Shown here: one piece after another, positions 6,552-7,592 of the stretch
How the letters are laid out: every line of letters begins with the position of its first letter
Numbering within the stretch: position 1 is the first letter of the stretch
Origin: an uncultured Moraxellaceae bacterium
Lineage (GTDB): Bacteria > Pseudomonadota > Gammaproteobacteria > Pseudomonadales > Moraxellaceae
NCBI GenBank assembly: GCA_937928295.1
Contig: CALEYY010000145.1
Coordinates: forward strand, 1-7,592
DNA: 7,592 bases
Reading direction: 5' to 3'
Translations under genes and position numbers: made by a program
Notes under the pieces: generated by a model
Database searches by the model: none
What the model saw: the letters and a program-made list of their open reading frames with translations, nothing else
What the model was told of the DNA's origin: nothing

Positions 6552-7097
6552 TTAACCCGCTGTGGCCACGACCACCATGGCCGGGCGCAACAGGCGGCCG
6601 GACAGCGTGTAGCCCTTCTGGAACACGGCAGTGACCGTGTTCGGTTCGGCCGTGGTCGATGGCTGCATGGACACGGCCTGATGCTGCTCGGGGTCGAACG
6701 GCGCACCGAGCGGATCCACCGATTCCACGGCGAATCGTTTGAGCGTGTCGCTGAACAGCTTGTGCGTCAGGCTCACGCCTTCCTGCAAGGCCTTCACCGC
6801 CGGCTCTTCGGATGGCACGGAACCGAGCGCACGCTCGAGGTTGTCAACGACTTCCAGCAGGCTGCCAGCGAACTTCTCCAGCGCGAACTTGTGGGCATTG
6901 GTGACATCACGCTCGGCACGACGCTGAATGTTCTGCACTTCAGCTTGGGCACGCAGCTGCTGATCGCGCAGCTGCGCTTCCAGCTCGGCGACGCGTGCGG
7001 CCAGATCGATATCATTCACCGTTTCAGGGGTCAGCTCGGCGCTGACAAGCTCTTCCGGGGTTGGCTGAGCATCGTGCTCGTGGTTTGCATCCGTCAT
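6552..7097 (-). CDS. grpE: Nucleotide exchange factor GrpE
   Basis: GrpE is the dimeric cytoplasmic factor that opens DnaK to release ADP and thereby resets the chaperone cycle. It has 181 residues, close to family length. An acidic, disordered N-terminus (1-30) leads into a long helical coiled coil (~31-90) containing AEVQNIQRRAERD (52-64) and LLEVVDNLERAL (80-91). The beta-wing domain carries DPLGAPFDPEQHQAV (128-142) and the C-terminal signature VFQKGYTLSGRLLRPA (158-173). The ATG at 7097 has AGGAG six bases upstream within a longer purine run. It is the first gene of the chaperone cluster, 96 bp before dnaK, and is preceded by a candidate sigma-32 promoter. Confidence 0.98.
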   Translation of the reverse strand: MTDANHEHDAQPTPEELVSAELTPETVNDIDLAARVAELEAQLRDQQLRAQAEVQNIQRRAERDVTNAHKFALEKFAGSLLEVVDNLERALGSVPSEEPAVKALQEGVSLTHKLFSDTLKRFAVESVDPLGAPFDPEQHQAVSMQPSTTAEPNTVTAVFQKGYTLSGRLLRPAMVVVATAG

Positions 7098-7158
7098 TTT
7101 CCTCTCCTCATGCGCTTACGGCGCGCTTTTGTCGATGAGCATTAAAGCCATGCCCCTC

Positions 7159-7187
7159 AAGTGGAGATTGCCCGGCAGAATTTCAAG
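7159..7187 (-). promoter_or_regulatory. Candidate sigma-32 heat-shock promoter of grpE
   Basis: On the minus strand, CTTGAAA (7187-7181) is an exact RpoH -35. With a 14-bp spacer, CTCCACTT (7166-7159) matches CCCCATNT at five of seven informative positions. The upstream bases extend the identity with the dnaK promoter to GCCCTTGAAA. The expected start is near 7152, giving a leader of about 55 nt. The -10 is weaker than that of dnaK. Confidence 0.58.
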
Positions 7188-7226
7188 GGCTGAATCTGCA
7201 TCTGCAAAAAACTCCTGGGCGAGACA

Positions 7227-7255
7227 TCGCGAAGCGCACGGGCCTGACCTATGAT
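7227..7255 (+). promoter_or_regulatory. Weak candidate sigma-70 promoter for recN
   Basis: TATGAT (7250-7255) is a good -10 (5/6 to TATAAT). Seventeen bp upstream, TCGCGA (7227-7232) is a poor -35 (3/6). The predicted start near 7262 leaves ~22 nt before the recN ATG. I saw no CTGT-N8-ACAG LexA box in 7098-7283, although recN is SOS-controlled in E. coli. Confidence 0.35.
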
Positions 7256-7283
7256 TACGGCCAGTCTTTTGCGGAATGCCGTC

Positions 7284-7592
7284 ATGCTGAGCCTGCTCAA
7301 AATCAGTCAATTTGCCATCGTGGAGAACCTGGAACTGGAGTTTTCCACGGGATTTTCCGTGATCACCGGCGAAACCGGCGCCGGCAAATCCATCCTCATG
7401 GACGCGCTGGGCCTGTGTTTGGGCGATCGTGCCGATGGCGGCGTGGTACGGGCGGGGGCCGAGCGCGCCGATGTCAGCGCACTGTTTATAGTCGGCCACT
7501 TGCCCGAGGCGCTGGCCTGGCTGCAGGCCCGCGAGCTGGATGAAGGCGAAGACTGCACGCTGCGACGCACTTTCACCCGCGATGGCCGCTCG
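7284..7592 (+). CDS. recN: DNA repair protein RecN, 5' part
   Basis: RecN is an SMC-like ATPase that acts with RecA in double-strand break repair. The first 103 codons are present and the frame runs off the right edge; the family is usually about 550 residues. The N-terminus MLSLLKISQFAIVENLELEF is characteristic. Walker A GETGAGKS is at 29-36, followed by ALGLCLGDRAD (41-51) and VRAGAERADVSALF (55-68), all typical of RecN. The ATG at 7284 fits the usual family start; only a weak GCGGAA site lies eight bases upstream. The gene is divergent from grpE with a 186-bp shared upstream region, the arrangement I recall in Pseudomonas. Confidence 0.95.
   Translation, partial: MLSLLKISQFAIVENLELEFSTGFSVITGETGAGKSILMDALGLCLGDRADGGVVRAGAERADVSALFIVGHLPEALAWLQARELDEGEDCTLRRTFTRDGRS

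Noticed and set aside
7094..7111. Five-codon upstream minicistron (MRRGK) ending in ATGA overlap with the grpE start
   Set aside because: Its codons are simply the purine-rich grpE ribosome site and no separate ribosome site precedes it; probably coincidence.
6681..7145. Plus-strand 154-codon open frame opposite grpE
   Set aside because: It is antisense to a full-length GrpE with clear signatures; no independent support.
7130..7165. Tandem second sigma-32 promoter closer to grpE, using CTTGAGG as -35
   Set aside because: At any acceptable spacing the -10 matches too few consensus positions.
7098..7283. CIRCE operator (TTAGCACTC-N9-GAGTGCTAA) upstream of grpE
   Set aside because: Looked for and not seen; the candidate sigma-32 promoters explain heat-shock control better.
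7116..7499. Minus-strand 127-codon open frame upstream of grpE
   Set aside because: It runs opposite the start of recN, whose Walker A and N-terminal motifs are unmistakable on the plus strand.
1..7592. CRISPR array, insertion sequence, tRNA or other mobile-element signs
   Set aside because: No spaced direct repeats, transposase motifs, terminal repeats or tRNA-like folds were noticed; coding density and gene order are those of core chromosome.

Overview
The window is a core chromosomal segment of a Gram-negative proteobacterium, most likely a gammaproteobacterium. The main argument is gene order: recN is divergent from grpE-dnaK-dnaJ-dapB, the order I recall from Pseudomonas and relatives. 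Two further signs agree. The heat-shock genes have candidate sigma-32 (RpoH) promoters and I see no CIRCE operator, and the left end holds an outer-membrane porin and a c-type cytochrome. Base composition is GC-rich. I cannot name a genus.

Layout, left to right. (1) 1-2032, plus strand: the 3' part of a diheme cytochrome-c-peroxidase/MauG-type gene, then, 13 bp later, a complete outer-membrane porin gene with signal peptide and coiled coil. They look co-transcribed. (2) 2022-7097, minus strand: grpE, dnaK, dnaJ, dapB and a small four-helix membrane protein gene. The last three are chained by 4-bp stop/start overlaps (ATGA, then GTGA). The membrane protein gene runs tail-to-tail into the porin gene with an 11-bp overlap. 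(3) 7284-7592, plus strand: the 5' end of recN, cut by the window edge.

How the genes work together. GrpE, DnaK and DnaJ are the complete Hsp70 machine: DnaJ delivers clients and stimulates ATP hydrolysis, and GrpE releases ADP. Candidate sigma-32 promoters lie before grpE and again before dnaK, sharing the 10-mer GCCCTTGAAA. The second sits largely inside a strong inverted repeat. Two more hairpins lie in the dnaK-dnaJ gap. DapB (lysine/diaminopimelate synthesis) and the membrane protein appear to be translated in coupling with dnaJ.

Most of the window is ordinary core genome, and I found no clear new system. The points most worth a second look are the promoter-in-hairpin before dnaK, the four-histidine membrane protein (a possible two-heme b cytochrome) coupled to dapB, and a perfect 10-bp hairpin just past the porin stop codon, inside the gene on the other strand.
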